DNA of 64,000 nt from Burkholderiales bacterium RIFCSPHIGHO2_12_FULL_63_20 (lineage in GTDB: Bacteria; Pseudomonadota; Gammaproteobacteria; Burkholderiales; Burkholderiaceae_C): contig MESA01000041.1 of NCBI GenBank assembly GCA_001770775.1, positions 62,001 to 126,000 on the forward strand, in the 5' to 3' direction. Of this stretch, positions 9,347-20,422 are shown piece by piece. Below the pieces are notes generated by a model. That model ran no database searches and had not been told where the DNA came from. It saw only the letters and a list, made by a program, of their open reading frames with translations. Within the stretch, counting starts at the first letter, position 1, and each line of letters starts with the position of its first letter. The position numbers and the translations under genes are program-made.

Positions 9347-9844
9347 TCAGGCCGGCGGCAAGGGAATCTGCGTGCCGAACTTGGCGCGCTTGACCGCAAA
9401 GAAGGCCCGCACATTGCGCACCTGAAGGTGGGCGGTGAACAGGCGCTGGGCCAGGGCCTGGTAGGCGGGCATGTCGGGCACCTGCACCACCAGCACGAAG
9501 TCAGGCCCGGGCGAGACCCGCCAGCATTGCTGCACCTGCGCATCGGCCACCACATGGGCCTCGAAGGCGTCCAGCGCCTCTTGCGTCTGCACGTCCAGGC
9601 TGACCTCGACCAGGGCGCTCACCCCCCAGCCTATCGCCTCGGCCACCCGATGCGGCGAGAGGATGGCCACCTGTTTTTCGATCACGCCCTCTTCGCGCAG
9701 GCGCTTGAGCCGGCGGTGGCACGTGGCGGGCGAGAGGTGAGCCAGATCGGCGAGGGCCTGGTTGGACAGGCTGGCGTCGTCCTGCAGCAACGCGAGCAGA
9801 CGCAGGTCGGTGGCATCGAGTTGAAGGGGGGAGGGGGTGTTCAT
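9347..9844 (-). CDS. Lrp/AsnC family transcriptional regulator
   Basis: 165-residue regulator. The N-terminal winged helix-turn-helix is LDATDLRLLALLQDDASLSN, then QALADLAHLSPATCHRRLKRLREEGVI. The C-terminal RAM/AsnC ligand domain carries the VEVSLDVQTQEALDAFEAHV and CWRVSPGPDFVLVVQVPDM segments. The effector, probably an amino acid, cannot be told from sequence. The gene is divergent from glmS, and its start abuts a set of phased GGTGAA repeats at 9846-9910 that may be its own operators. The start at MNTPSPLQLD is preferred over a Met six codons upstream, which falls inside the first repeat. Confidence 0.9.
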   Translation of the reverse strand: MNTPSPLQLDATDLRLLALLQDDASLSNQALADLAHLSPATCHRRLKRLREEGVIEKQVAILSPHRVAEAIGWGVSALVEVSLDVQTQEALDAFEAHVVADAQVQQCWRVSPGPDFVLVVQVPDMPAYQALAQRLFTAHLQVRNVRAFFAVKRAKFGTQIPLPPA

Positions 9845-9845
9845 G

Positions 9846-9910
9846 GGTGAATATTTCACCACAGATCATTTGTTCGGTGAAAATTTCTCACGCCATGTAT
9901 GTTTGGTGAA
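9846..9910. promoter_or_regulatory. Three phased GGTGAA repeats, candidate Lrp/AsnC operators
   Basis: GGTGAA occurs at 9846, 9876 and 9905, about three helical turns apart. The first copy is part of a perfect inverted repeat, GGTGAA-TAT-TTCACC (9846-9860). The second is an imperfect one with GTGA/TCAC arms (9877-9891). The array lies in an AT-rich stretch immediately upstream of the regulator start and about 100 bases before glmS. Lrp/AsnC proteins bind phased sites and often autoregulate; assigning this array to the adjacent regulator is inference. Confidence 0.5.
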
Positions 9911-10009
9911 TGTTTTCGTTTTGTTGATGAATTAGAAATGATATTTCTGTTCAAAGTCTCTAGGATGGCTGATTGGATTGAATGACATCGCAGTCAGGGA
10001 GAGCAAAGT

Positions 10010-11890
<1,881 letters not shown>

Positions 11891-12035
11891 GCCGACCTGG
11901 TGCGCCAATGCACATTCATGCAGTAACTGCATAGCCGCCGCATTAAACGCATAGTCAGATCTCTGCGCCTGTCCAAAACTGCAAGCCTCGTCACCTCACG
12001 ACGGGCTTCACACACAGACGACGGAGACACAACAG

Positions 12036-13268
12036 ATGCGTAACATCACCATCATCGGCGCAGGCCATGCGGGGCTGCAACTGGGCATTGGTCTGCTGGG
12101 CCAAGGTCACAGCGTCACCATCATTTCAAATCGCACGGCAGACGAAATCGCTCAGGGCAAGATCACGTCGAGCCAGTCGATGTACAACCTGGCCGTAAGC
12201 CAGGAGCGCGAGCAGGGTTTGCTGTTCTGGGACGACACCTGCCCTTCCTTGGAAGGGATGCATGTGCGTGCGGGTAATGCGGATGCCGGGGTCATGCTGG
12301 ACTTCAAAACCCGTATGCCCGCTGGCCAGTCGGTTGACCAGCGATTGAAGATGCCGCGCTGGATGAACGAATTCGAAGGGCGGGGCGGCAAACTGCTCAT
12401 TCAGGATGTGGACCTTGAGACGGTCGAGCGGCTGGCTGATCAGTCTGATCTGCTGCTCGTAGCCACTGGCAAAGGCGAACTGGGCAAGCTGTTTGAACGC
12501 GATACAGCACGTTGCCAATTCGATGCGCCTCAGCGCATCACGGCATTGACCTATGTCCACGGCATGAAGCAGAGAGAGGATTTTGGTGCGGTCAACATCA
12601 ACGTGAATCCGGGCATTGGCGAGTTCGTACATTTCCCCGGGCTGACCCACACAGGGCCCTGCGACATCATCAACATCGAGAGCATCATCGGCGGCCCCAT
12701 GGATCGATGGGACGGCGTCAAGACGCCCGAGCAGCACCTGGCCTTGACACTGGAGCTGATTCGGGAATTCTTCCCTTGGGAGGCGCCGCGGTTTTCGAAT
12801 GTCAGGCTGACCGATGACAACGGCGTGCTGTTCGGCGGCGTGACGCCGACGGTCCGCAAGCCGGTGGGGACCCTGCCGTCTGGTCGGCCAGTGCTCGGCA
12901 TCGGTGACATTCACGTCTTGAACGATCCCATGACCGGTCAAGGCTCCAACAACGCCAGCAAGGGGGCCACCATGCTCTTGCAAGCGATTGCCGAACGAGG
13001 CGAACGACCCTTTGACCGGGTCTGGATGCAGCAGGTGGCAGAGTCCAACTGGGACAGTGCGCAATGGTCTGCACGCTTGACGAACACCATGCTCACGCCA
13101 CCGAATCACGTGCTCAACATTCTGGGTGCATGCCAGGGGAGCTCCCAACTCGCTCAAAAGTTGGCCGCAGGTTTCAACGATCCCCGCACCATGGCCAACT
13201 GGTATTTCGATGAACAGGGCGCCAATCAGATGATCGAGGCTTGTTCGGAGAGTATGGCCGAGGCGTGA
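12036..13268 (+). CDS. Orphan StyA-like two-component flavoprotein monooxygenase
   Basis: 410-residue FAD-binding oxygenase resembling styrene/indole monooxygenase StyA (group E). The dinucleotide fold ITIIGAGHAGLQLGIGL is at the N-terminus; LLLVATGKGELGKLFERD and GIGDIHVLNDPMTGQGSNNA match StyA's internal landmarks. Such enzymes epoxidise vinyl-aromatics or indole using FADH2 from a separate reductase (StyB), but no styB lies next to it; flavin reductases occur only at 37.2 and 53.7 kb. A GGAGA ribosome site precedes ATG 12036. An AraC gene follows and may control it. The substrate is unknown. Base composition looks a little less GC-rich than the flanks. Confidence 0.8.
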   Translation: MRNITIIGAGHAGLQLGIGLLGQGHSVTIISNRTADEIAQGKITSSQSMYNLAVSQEREQGLLFWDDTCPSLEGMHVRAGNADAGVMLDFKTRMPAGQSVDQRLKMPRWMNEFEGRGGKLLIQDVDLETVERLADQSDLLLVATGKGELGKLFERDTARCQFDAPQRITALTYVHGMKQREDFGAVNINVNPGIGEFVHFPGLTHTGPCDIINIESIIGGPMDRWDGVKTPEQHLALTLELIREFFPWEAPRFSNVRLTDDNGVLFGGVTPTVRKPVGTLPSGRPVLGIGDIHVLNDPMTGQGSNNASKGATMLLQAIAERGERPFDRVWMQQVAESNWDSAQWSARLTNTMLTPPNHVLNILGACQGSSQLAQKLAAGFNDPRTMANWYFDEQGANQMIEACSESMAEA

Positions 13269-13379
13269 CTTCGTCTAGGGGATGTACCGAGTCACTGGGG
13301 ACTGATTTCAGGTAACGTGACTGGTGCATCCCGTGCCTGCCTTGAGAAGGTGTTGCTTGGCTTGGATGCAGGGTGACGC

Positions 13380-14399
13380 ATGTCAATGCGCTCATGTGGC
13401 AGTGACCAAGCTGGAGCAACCGTCGTGGAGTCGCATTCGAGTCACTTCAAATCGCTGCAGTCGCAAGATTTGGATGAAGCTCGAAACTTGGTGGCCGGCG
13501 TGTTCAACGATCATCAGCTTCGTTGTACAGGGCGCCGAGTCGGCTTGAACTACAGGCATCGTTACACCGTTGCGGGTTCATTGGGCTTCAGCGTGATCGG
13601 CTACGGCGCCCCGGTGCAGATCCAGACCCGAGAGCTGGAGTCTTTCTACCTGCTTCAGCTTCCTCTGGCCGGCGAAGACCGGCAATTCAACCGAGGTGCG
13701 CCCGTGCACAGCAAAGCCGGCGGCGCCACGGTGCACGGCCCAAACGACCGGCTGACCATGAACTGGAGCGCAGACTGTCATAAGCTTGCCATCAGGATCG
13801 ATCGTGACGCTTTGGAGCGCTACGCCTCATGTTTGAGCGAACGTGCGCTCAACTTTCCCATCCAGTTTAACCATGACGTTGACACCAGACAGGGGGGTGG
13901 ACTGGCGCTCAAGTTGGCTGCAGGCCAGATGTTCAGAAATCTGTGCAAACAGCCTGACTTGTTCAAGTTGCCCATGGTCTGCAGCCAGTTCGAACAGATG
14001 CTGTTCCTGCACCTCTTGACCCTGCAACCCCAGGTCATGGTCTCGGGTCGTTTGCAGGTGCCCATGGATGTGCTGCCTAAAACCATCAAGCTGGCTGAGG
14101 ACTACATGCGGGCCCATCTGGATGAGGACATCACGATGGAGACCTTGGTCCATTTGACTGGTGCCAGCATGCGCTCACTGTACGAAGGCTTTCGCAAGCA
14201 CCGCAGCGAGAGTCCCATGCGTTACCTCAGACACTTGCGCTTGGAGAAGGTGCGAGAAGAACTGCTGAGCCCCACGCGCAAGGCGAACATCACCGATGTG
14301 GCACAACAGTGGGGGTTTGTCGAATTAGGGCGTTTTGCCTCCCTGTATCGCGAGCGCTATGGCGAACTGCCCAGTGAAACGCTGCGTCGCGTGCAGTGA
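13380..14399 (+). CDS. AraC/XylS family transcriptional regulator
   Basis: 339 residues. The N-terminal half resembles the AraC-type ligand-binding domain of aromatic-responsive regulators (GFSVIGYGAPVQIQTRELES; FYLLQLPLAGEDRQF). The C-terminal double helix-turn-helix (about residues 235-339) reads AEDYMRAHLDEDITMETLVHL, then GASMRSLYEGFRKHRSESPM, ending with DVAQQWGFVELGRFASLYRERYGELPS. It lies 111 bases downstream of the StyA-like gene on the same strand and likely regulates that gene or the convergent cupin/SDR genes. The start could be either of two nearby Met codons (13380 or 13386). Confidence 0.88.
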   Translation: MSMRSCGSDQAGATVVESHSSHFKSLQSQDLDEARNLVAGVFNDHQLRCTGRRVGLNYRHRYTVAGSLGFSVIGYGAPVQIQTRELESFYLLQLPLAGEDRQFNRGAPVHSKAGGATVHGPNDRLTMNWSADCHKLAIRIDRDALERYASCLSERALNFPIQFNHDVDTRQGGGLALKLAAGQMFRNLCKQPDLFKLPMVCSQFEQMLFLHLLTLQPQVMVSGRLQVPMDVLPKTIKLAEDYMRAHLDEDITMETLVHLTGASMRSLYEGFRKHRSESPMRYLRHLRLEKVREELLSPTRKANITDVAQQWGFVELGRFASLYRERYGELPSETLRRVQ

Positions 14400-14421
14400 G
14401 GCAGGGTGTCGTCTGGCGTTT

Positions 14422-14856
14422 TCACCGGTACGCGATGAACTCGGCCATGAGTTCATCATCGTGAAAGACGGGCGTCTCGTATGAGTTGGGCCCGTCATAC
14501 ATCTCGATCAAGACCGTGCGCTCGTGGGCAATCGTTGGCCCGTGTGGATGGTCCTTGGCGTTGATGTAGAACGAGCCGGCCTTCAGTCGCAACTGCGAGT
14601 TCGTGTACTCGTATTCGCCCTCGATGCAGTACATGAACTGGTTGGATGCATGGCTGTGCCTGACTGGAAAGCCGCCCCCTTTTTGAAATTCCAGCAGTGC
14701 AATGCTGGCGCCCGTGTCTCGGTTCTTCCAGAGGGGGTACTGGCGGAACCCATGTCCGGCGTAGTCGATCCACTGGTCCGGGATGAGGTCCATGTGATGG
14801 ACAAGCTGCGCTAGTTTTGTCACGTCCATGGTGGTGAGCAAATTGATCCTATCCAT
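14422..14856 (-). CDS. Small cupin-domain protein, paralogue of the module B cupin
   Basis: 144-residue single-domain cupin. The first motif (HSHASNQFMYCIEGEYEY) has His67 and His69, but Gln73 stands where the usual metal-binding Glu would be. The second motif (GSFYINAKDHPHGPTIAHE) supplies His105. It is clearly paralogous to the cupin at 56034-56456, sharing DQWI, GFRQY, HASNQFMYC and HGPTIAHER blocks. It lies 34 bases downstream of an SDR gene on the same strand. The function is unknown: an isomerase, dioxygenase or sensor is possible. The start at MDRINLL is chosen; Met10 is an alternative. Confidence 0.8.
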   Translation of the reverse strand: MDRINLLTTMDVTKLAQLVHHMDLIPDQWIDYAGHGFRQYPLWKNRDTGASIALLEFQKGGGFPVRHSHASNQFMYCIEGEYEYTNSQLRLKAGSFYINAKDHPHGPTIAHERTVLIEMYDGPNSYETPVFHDDELMAEFIAYR

Positions 14857-14890
14857 GATCCCACGACGGCCAAGGTCATTGATGCTTCGG

Positions 14891-15583
14891 TTACCAGGGT
14901 AGGGCTTGGCCTTGGTGATCAAGGAAGTCGCAGCCGGCTTGTCCGGCCGCCTGTTCGATGACACGCACCAGGCCGCGCACACTGTCTTCGACGCTGAGCG
15001 GGGCCTGGGCGCCTCCCATGTCGGTACGTACCCAGCCGGGGTGTAGTGCCAGCAGGCGGATGTCCAGCGCCTCACCCTGCTCGGTGGCCCAGTTGCGGAT
15101 CAGGCTGTTCAGGGCAGCTTTGCTGGCACCGTACAAGGCCATGTCAGGGGCCAGCGCCAGTTGAACGCTGCCCAGGATGGAGCTGGTGAAGGCCATCACC
15201 CCACCGCTCGGGACGAGTGGTCTGAGAGCGCGTGCGATGCGCAGTGGTGCAATGGCGTTGCTCAGGAAGATCTGTGTGATGTCGTCGGTGCCGAGGTGTT
15301 CGGGCTGCTGGTCTTTCGGCCCGGAGATGCCGGCATTGAGGATCACGCGGTCCAGCGGGTGGTGTGAGAGCGCCTTCACGATGGTGTCGGAGGCATCAAG
15401 AGAGGTGAGGTCGCAGGCCACAGTGTGGAGGGTGTCGGGATACTGAGTTTTTAGCGCGATCAGACCGGGGGCCTGAGCAGGGTGGCGGGCGATGGCGGTG
15501 ACGTGGTCGCCGCGGGCGAGGTAGGCCTGGGTGAGGCCAAGGCCGATGCCGCGCGAGGCGCCGGCGATGAGGACATGGGACAT
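14891..15583 (-). CDS. SDR family NAD(P)-dependent oxidoreductase
   Basis: 230-residue classical short-chain dehydrogenase. The coenzyme motif is VLIAGASRGIGLGLTQAYL, the structural motif is LNAGISG (NAG in place of NNAG), the catalytic Ser is in AFTSSILGS, and Tyr-x3-Lys is in LYGASKAALNSL. The region LLALHPGWVRTDMGG is typical of carbonyl reductase-like (csgA) SDRs. It follows the MFS gene by 12 bases and precedes the cupin by 34, so pyc, MFS, SDR and cupin form one probable transcription unit. The substrate is unknown. Confidence 0.85.
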   Translation of the reverse strand: MSHVLIAGASRGIGLGLTQAYLARGDHVTAIARHPAQAPGLIALKTQYPDTLHTVACDLTSLDASDTIVKALSHHPLDRVILNAGISGPKDQQPEHLGTDDITQIFLSNAIAPLRIARALRPLVPSGGVMAFTSSILGSVQLALAPDMALYGASKAALNSLIRNWATEQGEALDIRLLALHPGWVRTDMGGAQAPLSVEDSVRGLVRVIEQAAGQAGCDFLDHQGQALPW

Positions 15584-15595
15584 GTGGACTCCGAT

Positions 15596-16819
15596 TCAGC
15601 TCACGTTGTGTGAAGGCGGGGTGGCTGCTGGCGCGCGGCCCTGAACGCCGCGCGAGACCGCGAAGCCGGTCACGCAGAGCAAGGCGGCGATGGCACTGAA
15701 CGACGTCAGCAGGCCGCCTTGATCGACGAAGAGACCGACCACCAGCACGCCCAGGGCCTGGCCCAGGAAGAGGCTGCAGGCGAACAGGGTCATGCCTGTG
15801 CCGCGGGCTTCAGGGGCCATCTGGGTGGCCTGGGTCTGCAAGGTGCTGTGGAGCATGTAAAAGCCCAGGCCCGCGAGACCGCAGCCGCCGATGGCAAAGG
15901 CCGATATGGGAGACCAGGCGATGCCGATGACGCTGGCGGCCAGCAGCAGGCCGCCGCCCAGGGCCAGACCGCGTTCACCCAGAAGCGTGAGCCAGCGGCG
16001 CGCAAACTGGCTGTAGAGCAGGCCGCCCACGCCATAGAGCACCATGATCGCGGCGGCCGTCGAGATGGAGAAGCCGAACTGGCTGACCAGCCAGGCGGGT
16101 GCGAACGGCAGCCAGCCGTAGGCCAGCGCCCCTTCGATCAAGGCGAAGCCCAGGACCCAGCGCACGCGCGGGATCTGAAAGAGCGCGGTGGTGCGAGCGA
16201 TGGAGGCGCGGGCGCTCAGCGGCACGGCCGATGCCGCAGAGGTGGCTGAGGCACGGCGCCGCAGCAGGCTGATGGCGGCGATGAGAAAGCCCAACCCGAG
16301 GGCGAGGAAGGCGCTCTGCCACCCCCACATCTCGGAGGCGAAACCGCCGAACCACTGTCCGGCCATCATCCCGAGCACGATGGACCCCAGCAGGCGGGCG
16401 AGCGTTTCCTGTCGCAGGTCGTAGGCCACCTGATCGCCCACCCAGGCCAAGGACAAGGGGATGACGGCGGCCGCGCTGGCGCCCATGAGCGCGCGGGCGA
16501 TCACCAGGGTGGTGAAGTTGGGGGACAGGGCGGTGAGCAGGCAGATGAGGGCGCTGGCCAGGCAGGCCCAGGTGATCACCTGGAGCTTGCCCATCGCGTC
16601 GCCCAGGGGGCCGTAGAACAGCTGCAGCACGCCGTAGGCGAGGGCGAACGAGGACACCACCCAGGCGGCATCCCCTGTGGAGACCTGGAAGCTGTGCACC
16701 AGCGAGGGCAGCATGGCGTCGCAGATGCGCAGGGCGGCCATGGCCGAGAAGCCGGCCAGACCCAGCAGCCGGAGCGTGGCGGCGTGGTCGGAGTGTGCGG
16801 TGTGGGTGGCAGAGGTCAT
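15596..16819 (-). CDS. MFS transporter
   Basis: 407-residue major facilitator protein with about twelve hydrophobic helices. The loop 2-3 signature is FYGPLGDAMGKLQVI, and ALMGASAAAVIPLSLAWVGD resembles helices 4-5 of the drug/metabolite exporter families. The C-terminal half includes GGCGLAGLGFYMLHSTLQTQ. Its start lies two bases after the pyruvate carboxylase stop, which indicates coupled expression. The direction and substrate of transport are not deducible; uptake or efflux of an organic acid would fit the context. The frame is open much further upstream inside pyc, but that sequence is antisense-like, not transporter. Confidence 0.85.
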   Translation of the reverse strand: MTSATHTAHSDHAATLRLLGLAGFSAMAALRICDAMLPSLVHSFQVSTGDAAWVVSSFALAYGVLQLFYGPLGDAMGKLQVITWACLASALICLLTALSPNFTTLVIARALMGASAAAVIPLSLAWVGDQVAYDLRQETLARLLGSIVLGMMAGQWFGGFASEMWGWQSAFLALGLGFLIAAISLLRRRASATSAASAVPLSARASIARTTALFQIPRVRWVLGFALIEGALAYGWLPFAPAWLVSQFGFSISTAAAIMVLYGVGGLLYSQFARRWLTLLGERGLALGGGLLLAASVIGIAWSPISAFAIGGCGLAGLGFYMLHSTLQTQATQMAPEARGTGMTLFACSLFLGQALGVLVVGLFVDQGGLLTSFSAIAALLCVTGFAVSRGVQGRAPAATPPSHNVS

Positions 16820-16821
16820 GG

Positions 16822-19800
16822 TCAGGCGGCCCACTCCATGAGCAGGCCCTTGGCGGGCACGCTGTCCCCTTGTTGAACGCAGAGGCTTTGCACGACGCCG
16901 TCGCGCTCGGCCACCACCAGGCTTTCCATTTTCATGGCCTCGATGACGGCGAGCACATCTCCCTGGTTGACGCGCTGGCCCGCCTGGACCGAGATGCGGG
17001 TGACCGTGCCCGGCATGGGCGCGCCGATGTGGCAGGGGTTGTCCTCGTCTGCCAGGCGATGGCGGCGGTGCGAGGTGCCGGCACCGGCCTGCGGGACGCG
17101 CACCAGGCGGGGTTGGCCATTGAGTTCGAAGAAGAGACGGCATTGGCCATCAGGGTCAGCCGGGGTGCGGCCTTGCAGTTGCACGTGCAGGATCTTGCCC
17201 GGCTCGATCGGCACGGCGATCTCTTCGTGCTCTTGCAGACCGTAGAAGAAGGTGGGGGTGGGGATGGCGCTGACGTCCCCATACTGCTTCTGGTGGCGCG
17301 CGTAGGTGACGAAGACCTGGGGGTACATCAGGTAGGACGCCAGGTCGGTGTCGCTGAGCTTGTGGCCGACGAGTTGCTCGGCACGTTCGCGCTCGACCTC
17401 CAGGTCCACGGGGGGCAGGTGCTCGCCGGGGCGGCCGGTCAGCGGGGCGGCACCCTTGAGGACCTTAGCTTGCAGGGCGGAGGGGAAGCCATCGGCAGGG
17501 AAGCCCAGTTCGCCCTTGAACAAAGAGACGACGGATTCAGGGAAGGCAAGGTCCTTGGCCGGGTCGAGGACGTCGGCGGGGTGGAGACCATTGGCGACCA
17601 TGAAGAGCGCCATGTCACCGACGACCTTGGAGGTGGGCGTGACCTTGATGATGTCGCCAAACAGCAGGTTGACCTGGGCATAGGCCTCGGCGATGTCGGG
17701 CCAGCGTGAGGACAGGCCCATGGAGCGCGCCTGCTCGCGCAGGTTGGTGTACTGGCCGCCGGGCATCTCGTGGCGATACACGTCGGAGGTGCCGCTGCGG
17801 ATGTCGCTCTCGAAGGGGCTGTAGGCGCGGCGCACGTCTTCCCAGTAGTGGGACAGTTCGCGCAGGGCGGCGAGGCTGACCTGGGGTTCACGCGGTGCGC
17901 CTTCCAGGGCGGCCACGAGGCTGCCCAGATTGGGCTGAGAGGTGAGGCCGCTCATGGCGTCCAGGGCGCCGTCCACGATGTCGCAACCGGCCTCAATGGC
18001 GGCCAGCACGCTGGCACCGGCCAGGCCGCTGGTGTCATGGGTGTGAAAGTGAATGGGCAGGCCAGTTTCTTCTTTCAGGGCCTTGACGAGGGCATAGGCT
18101 GCACGGGGACGGCAGACGCCGGCCATGTCCTTGATGGCAAGCAGGTGCGCGCCAGCCTGCTTCAGTTCCTTGGCCATGCGCACGTAATAGGCGAGGTTGT
18201 ACTTGCTGCGATGGGTGTCGAACAGATCGCCGCTGTAGCAGAGGGCTGCCTCGCACAGGGCGCCGGTCTCGCGGATGGCGTCGATGGCGACGCGCATGTT
18301 GTCGACGGCGTTGAGCGAGTCGAAGACGCGGAAGACATCGACCCCGCCCTTGGCTGCTTGCTGGACGAAGTAGCGCACCACGTTGTCGGGGTAGTTGGTG
18401 TAGCCGACGGCGTTGGAGGCGCGCAGCAGCATCTGCAGCGGGATGTTGGGAGTGGCCTCACGCAGTTGGGCCAGGCGTTGCCACGGGTCTTCGTTGAGGA
18501 AGCGCATGGCAACGTCGAAAGTGGCGCCGCCCCAGCATTCAAGCGAAAACAGGTGCGGCGCCAGGCGGGCATAGTGCGGGGCCACCTTGACCATGTCGTG
18601 GGTGCGCATGCGGGTGGCCAGCAGGGACTGGTGGGCATCGCGCATGGTGGTGTCGGTGAGCAGCACCTGAGGTTGGGCCAGCACCCATTGGGCAAAGCCT
18701 TCGGGGCCGAGTTCGCGCAGGCGGTCGCGGGTGCCGGTGGGCACGGGTTGGCGCAGGTCGCAGTGGGGCAGGGTGGGCTGCGGCAGGGGCAGCGCGGGGA
18801 GTGCGCGGCCCTTCATCTCCGGGTGACCGTTGACACTGACTTCGCCGAGGAAGCGCAGCAGCTTGGTGGCACGGTCGCGGCGGGGATGGAAGCGCAGCAG
18901 TTCGGGCGTCTGGTCGATGAAGCGGGTGGTGCATTGGCCGCTGCGGAACAGCGGGTGGTCAATGACGTTTTCTAGGAAGGCCAGGTTGGTGGCGACGCCG
19001 CGGATACGGAACTCGCGTAGGGCACGGTCCATGCGGGCAATGGCGTCGTCGGCTGTGGCGCCCCAGGCGGTGACCTTGACAAGCAGTGAGTCGAAGTAGG
19101 GGGTGATGACCGCTCCGGCGTAAGCGGTGCCGCTGTCCAGGCGCAGGCCAAAACCGCCGCTGGAGCGGTAGGTGCTGAGGCGGCCGTAGTCGGGCACGAA
19201 GTTGCGCTCGGGGTCTTCGGTGGTGACGCGGCACTGCAGGGCGTGGCCGTTGACGCGAATCAGCTCCTGCGGGGGCACGATGGCGCCGGGCTCGCCGATG
19301 ACGGCGCCTTGGGTGATGGCAATCTGCGCCTTGACCAGGTCGATGCCGGTGACCTGTTCGGTGACGGTGTGTTCGACCTGGATGCGCGGGTTGACCTCGA
19401 TGAAGTAAAAGGCCCCGGTGTCGGCGTCCATCAGGAACTCGACGGTGCCGGCATGGGTGTAATGCACGGCTTGGCCGATGCGCAGCGCGGCGTCGCACAA
19501 GGCTTGGCGTTGGACGTCGTCAAGGTAGGGCGCAGGAGCGCGTTCCACCACCTTCTGGTTGCGTCGCTGAACGGAACAGTCGCGCTCGAACAGGTGCAGC
19601 AGGTGGCCGTGGGTGTCTCCGAGGATCTGCACTTCGACGTGGCGGGCACGCTGCACGAGCTTCTCGAGGTAGATCTCGTCGTTGCCGAAGGCGGAGAGAG
19701 CCTCGCTGCGGGCCACGGGCATTTGTGTGAGCAGGTCCTGGGCTGTCTCGATGACGCGCATACCGCGTCCGCCGCCACCCCAACTGGCCTTGAGCATGAC

Positions 19801-20277
19801 GGGGAAGCCGATGCGTGCGGCGGCGGCGAGCGCTTCATCCGGGTCGCGGGACAGGGGTGGCGTGGCGGGCATGACAGGCACATCGGCGGCCTCGGCCAGG
19901 TTGCAGGCGGAGACCTTGTTGCCCAGCGCGCGCATGACGTCGCTGGTGGGGCCGATGAAGGCGATGCCGGCGGCGGCGCAGGCGTCGGCAAACTCGGGGT
20001 TCTCGGAGAGAAAGCCGTACCCAGGGTGGATGGCGTCGACCTTGGCAGCCTGGGCCACGCGGATGATCTCGGCGATGTCGAGGTAGGCCGCGATGGGCTT
20101 TTGGCCGACGCCGATGGGATAGCTTTCGTCTGCCTTGAAGCGGTGCAGGGCGAAGCGGTCTTCGGTGGCGTAGACAGCGACCGTGCGGATGCCCATCTCG
20201 GTCGCGGCCCGCATGACCCGGATGGCGATCTCACCGCGGTTGGCGACGAGGAGGGACTGGATGGGGGCTCGGTTCAT
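16822..20277 (-). CDS. pyc: Pyruvate carboxylase, single-chain
   Basis: 1151-residue biotin enzyme that carboxylates pyruvate to oxaloacetate for anaplerosis. Biotin carboxylase spans about residues 1-460 (LLVANRGEIAIRVMRAA, KASWGGGGRGMRV, FIEVNPRIQVEHTVTE). Carboxyltransferase spans about 535-800 (LLTDTTMRDAHQSLLATRMR, LECWGGATFDVAMRFL, HFHTHDTSGLAGAS, DALDAMSGLTSQPN). The biotinyl carrier is C-terminal, with Lys1116 in IEAMKMESLV. Domain order and length match bacterial homotetrameric pyruvate carboxylases. It lies just beyond an itaconate-type cluster whose predicted products include pyruvate. Confidence 0.96.
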   Translation of the reverse strand: MNRAPIQSLLVANRGEIAIRVMRAATEMGIRTVAVYATEDRFALHRFKADESYPIGVGQKPIAAYLDIAEIIRVAQAAKVDAIHPGYGFLSENPEFADACAAAGIAFIGPTSDVMRALGNKVSACNLAEAADVPVMPATPPLSRDPDEALAAAARIGFPVMLKASWGGGGRGMRVIETAQDLLTQMPVARSEALSAFGNDEIYLEKLVQRARHVEVQILGDTHGHLLHLFERDCSVQRRNQKVVERAPAPYLDDVQRQALCDAALRIGQAVHYTHAGTVEFLMDADTGAFYFIEVNPRIQVEHTVTEQVTGIDLVKAQIAITQGAVIGEPGAIVPPQELIRVNGHALQCRVTTEDPERNFVPDYGRLSTYRSSGGFGLRLDSGTAYAGAVITPYFDSLLVKVTAWGATADDAIARMDRALREFRIRGVATNLAFLENVIDHPLFRSGQCTTRFIDQTPELLRFHPRRDRATKLLRFLGEVSVNGHPEMKGRALPALPLPQPTLPHCDLRQPVPTGTRDRLRELGPEGFAQWVLAQPQVLLTDTTMRDAHQSLLATRMRTHDMVKVAPHYARLAPHLFSLECWGGATFDVAMRFLNEDPWQRLAQLREATPNIPLQMLLRASNAVGYTNYPDNVVRYFVQQAAKGGVDVFRVFDSLNAVDNMRVAIDAIRETGALCEAALCYSGDLFDTHRSKYNLAYYVRMAKELKQAGAHLLAIKDMAGVCRPRAAYALVKALKEETGLPIHFHTHDTSGLAGASVLAAIEAGCDIVDGALDAMSGLTSQPNLGSLVAALEGAPREPQVSLAALRELSHYWEDVRRAYSPFESDIRSGTSDVYRHEMPGGQYTNLREQARSMGLSSRWPDIAEAYAQVNLLFGDIIKVTPTSKVVGDMALFMVANGLHPADVLDPAKDLAFPESVVSLFKGELGFPADGFPSALQAKVLKGAAPLTGRPGEHLPPVDLEVERERAEQLVGHKLSDTDLASYLMYPQVFVTYARHQKQYGDVSAIPTPTFFYGLQEHEEIAVPIEPGKILHVQLQGRTPADPDGQCRLFFELNGQPRLVRVPQAGAGTSHRRHRLADEDNPCHIGAPMPGTVTRISVQAGQRVNQGDVLAVIEAMKMESLVVAERDGVVQSLCVQQGDSVPAKGLLMEWAA

Positions 20278-20422
20278 GGTGGGATGTCCAGGCTAGGCGG
20301 GGCTCTATGGGGATCTCAGTGGTGGCGCCAAGGTGAAGGGCGCCACGCCCGCCCGTCGGAGGCGACGGGCAGCGAGCAAGGTGACGGGGCGTTGGCTGAG
20401 GTGGGTGAGTCGGGGCGCTGGG

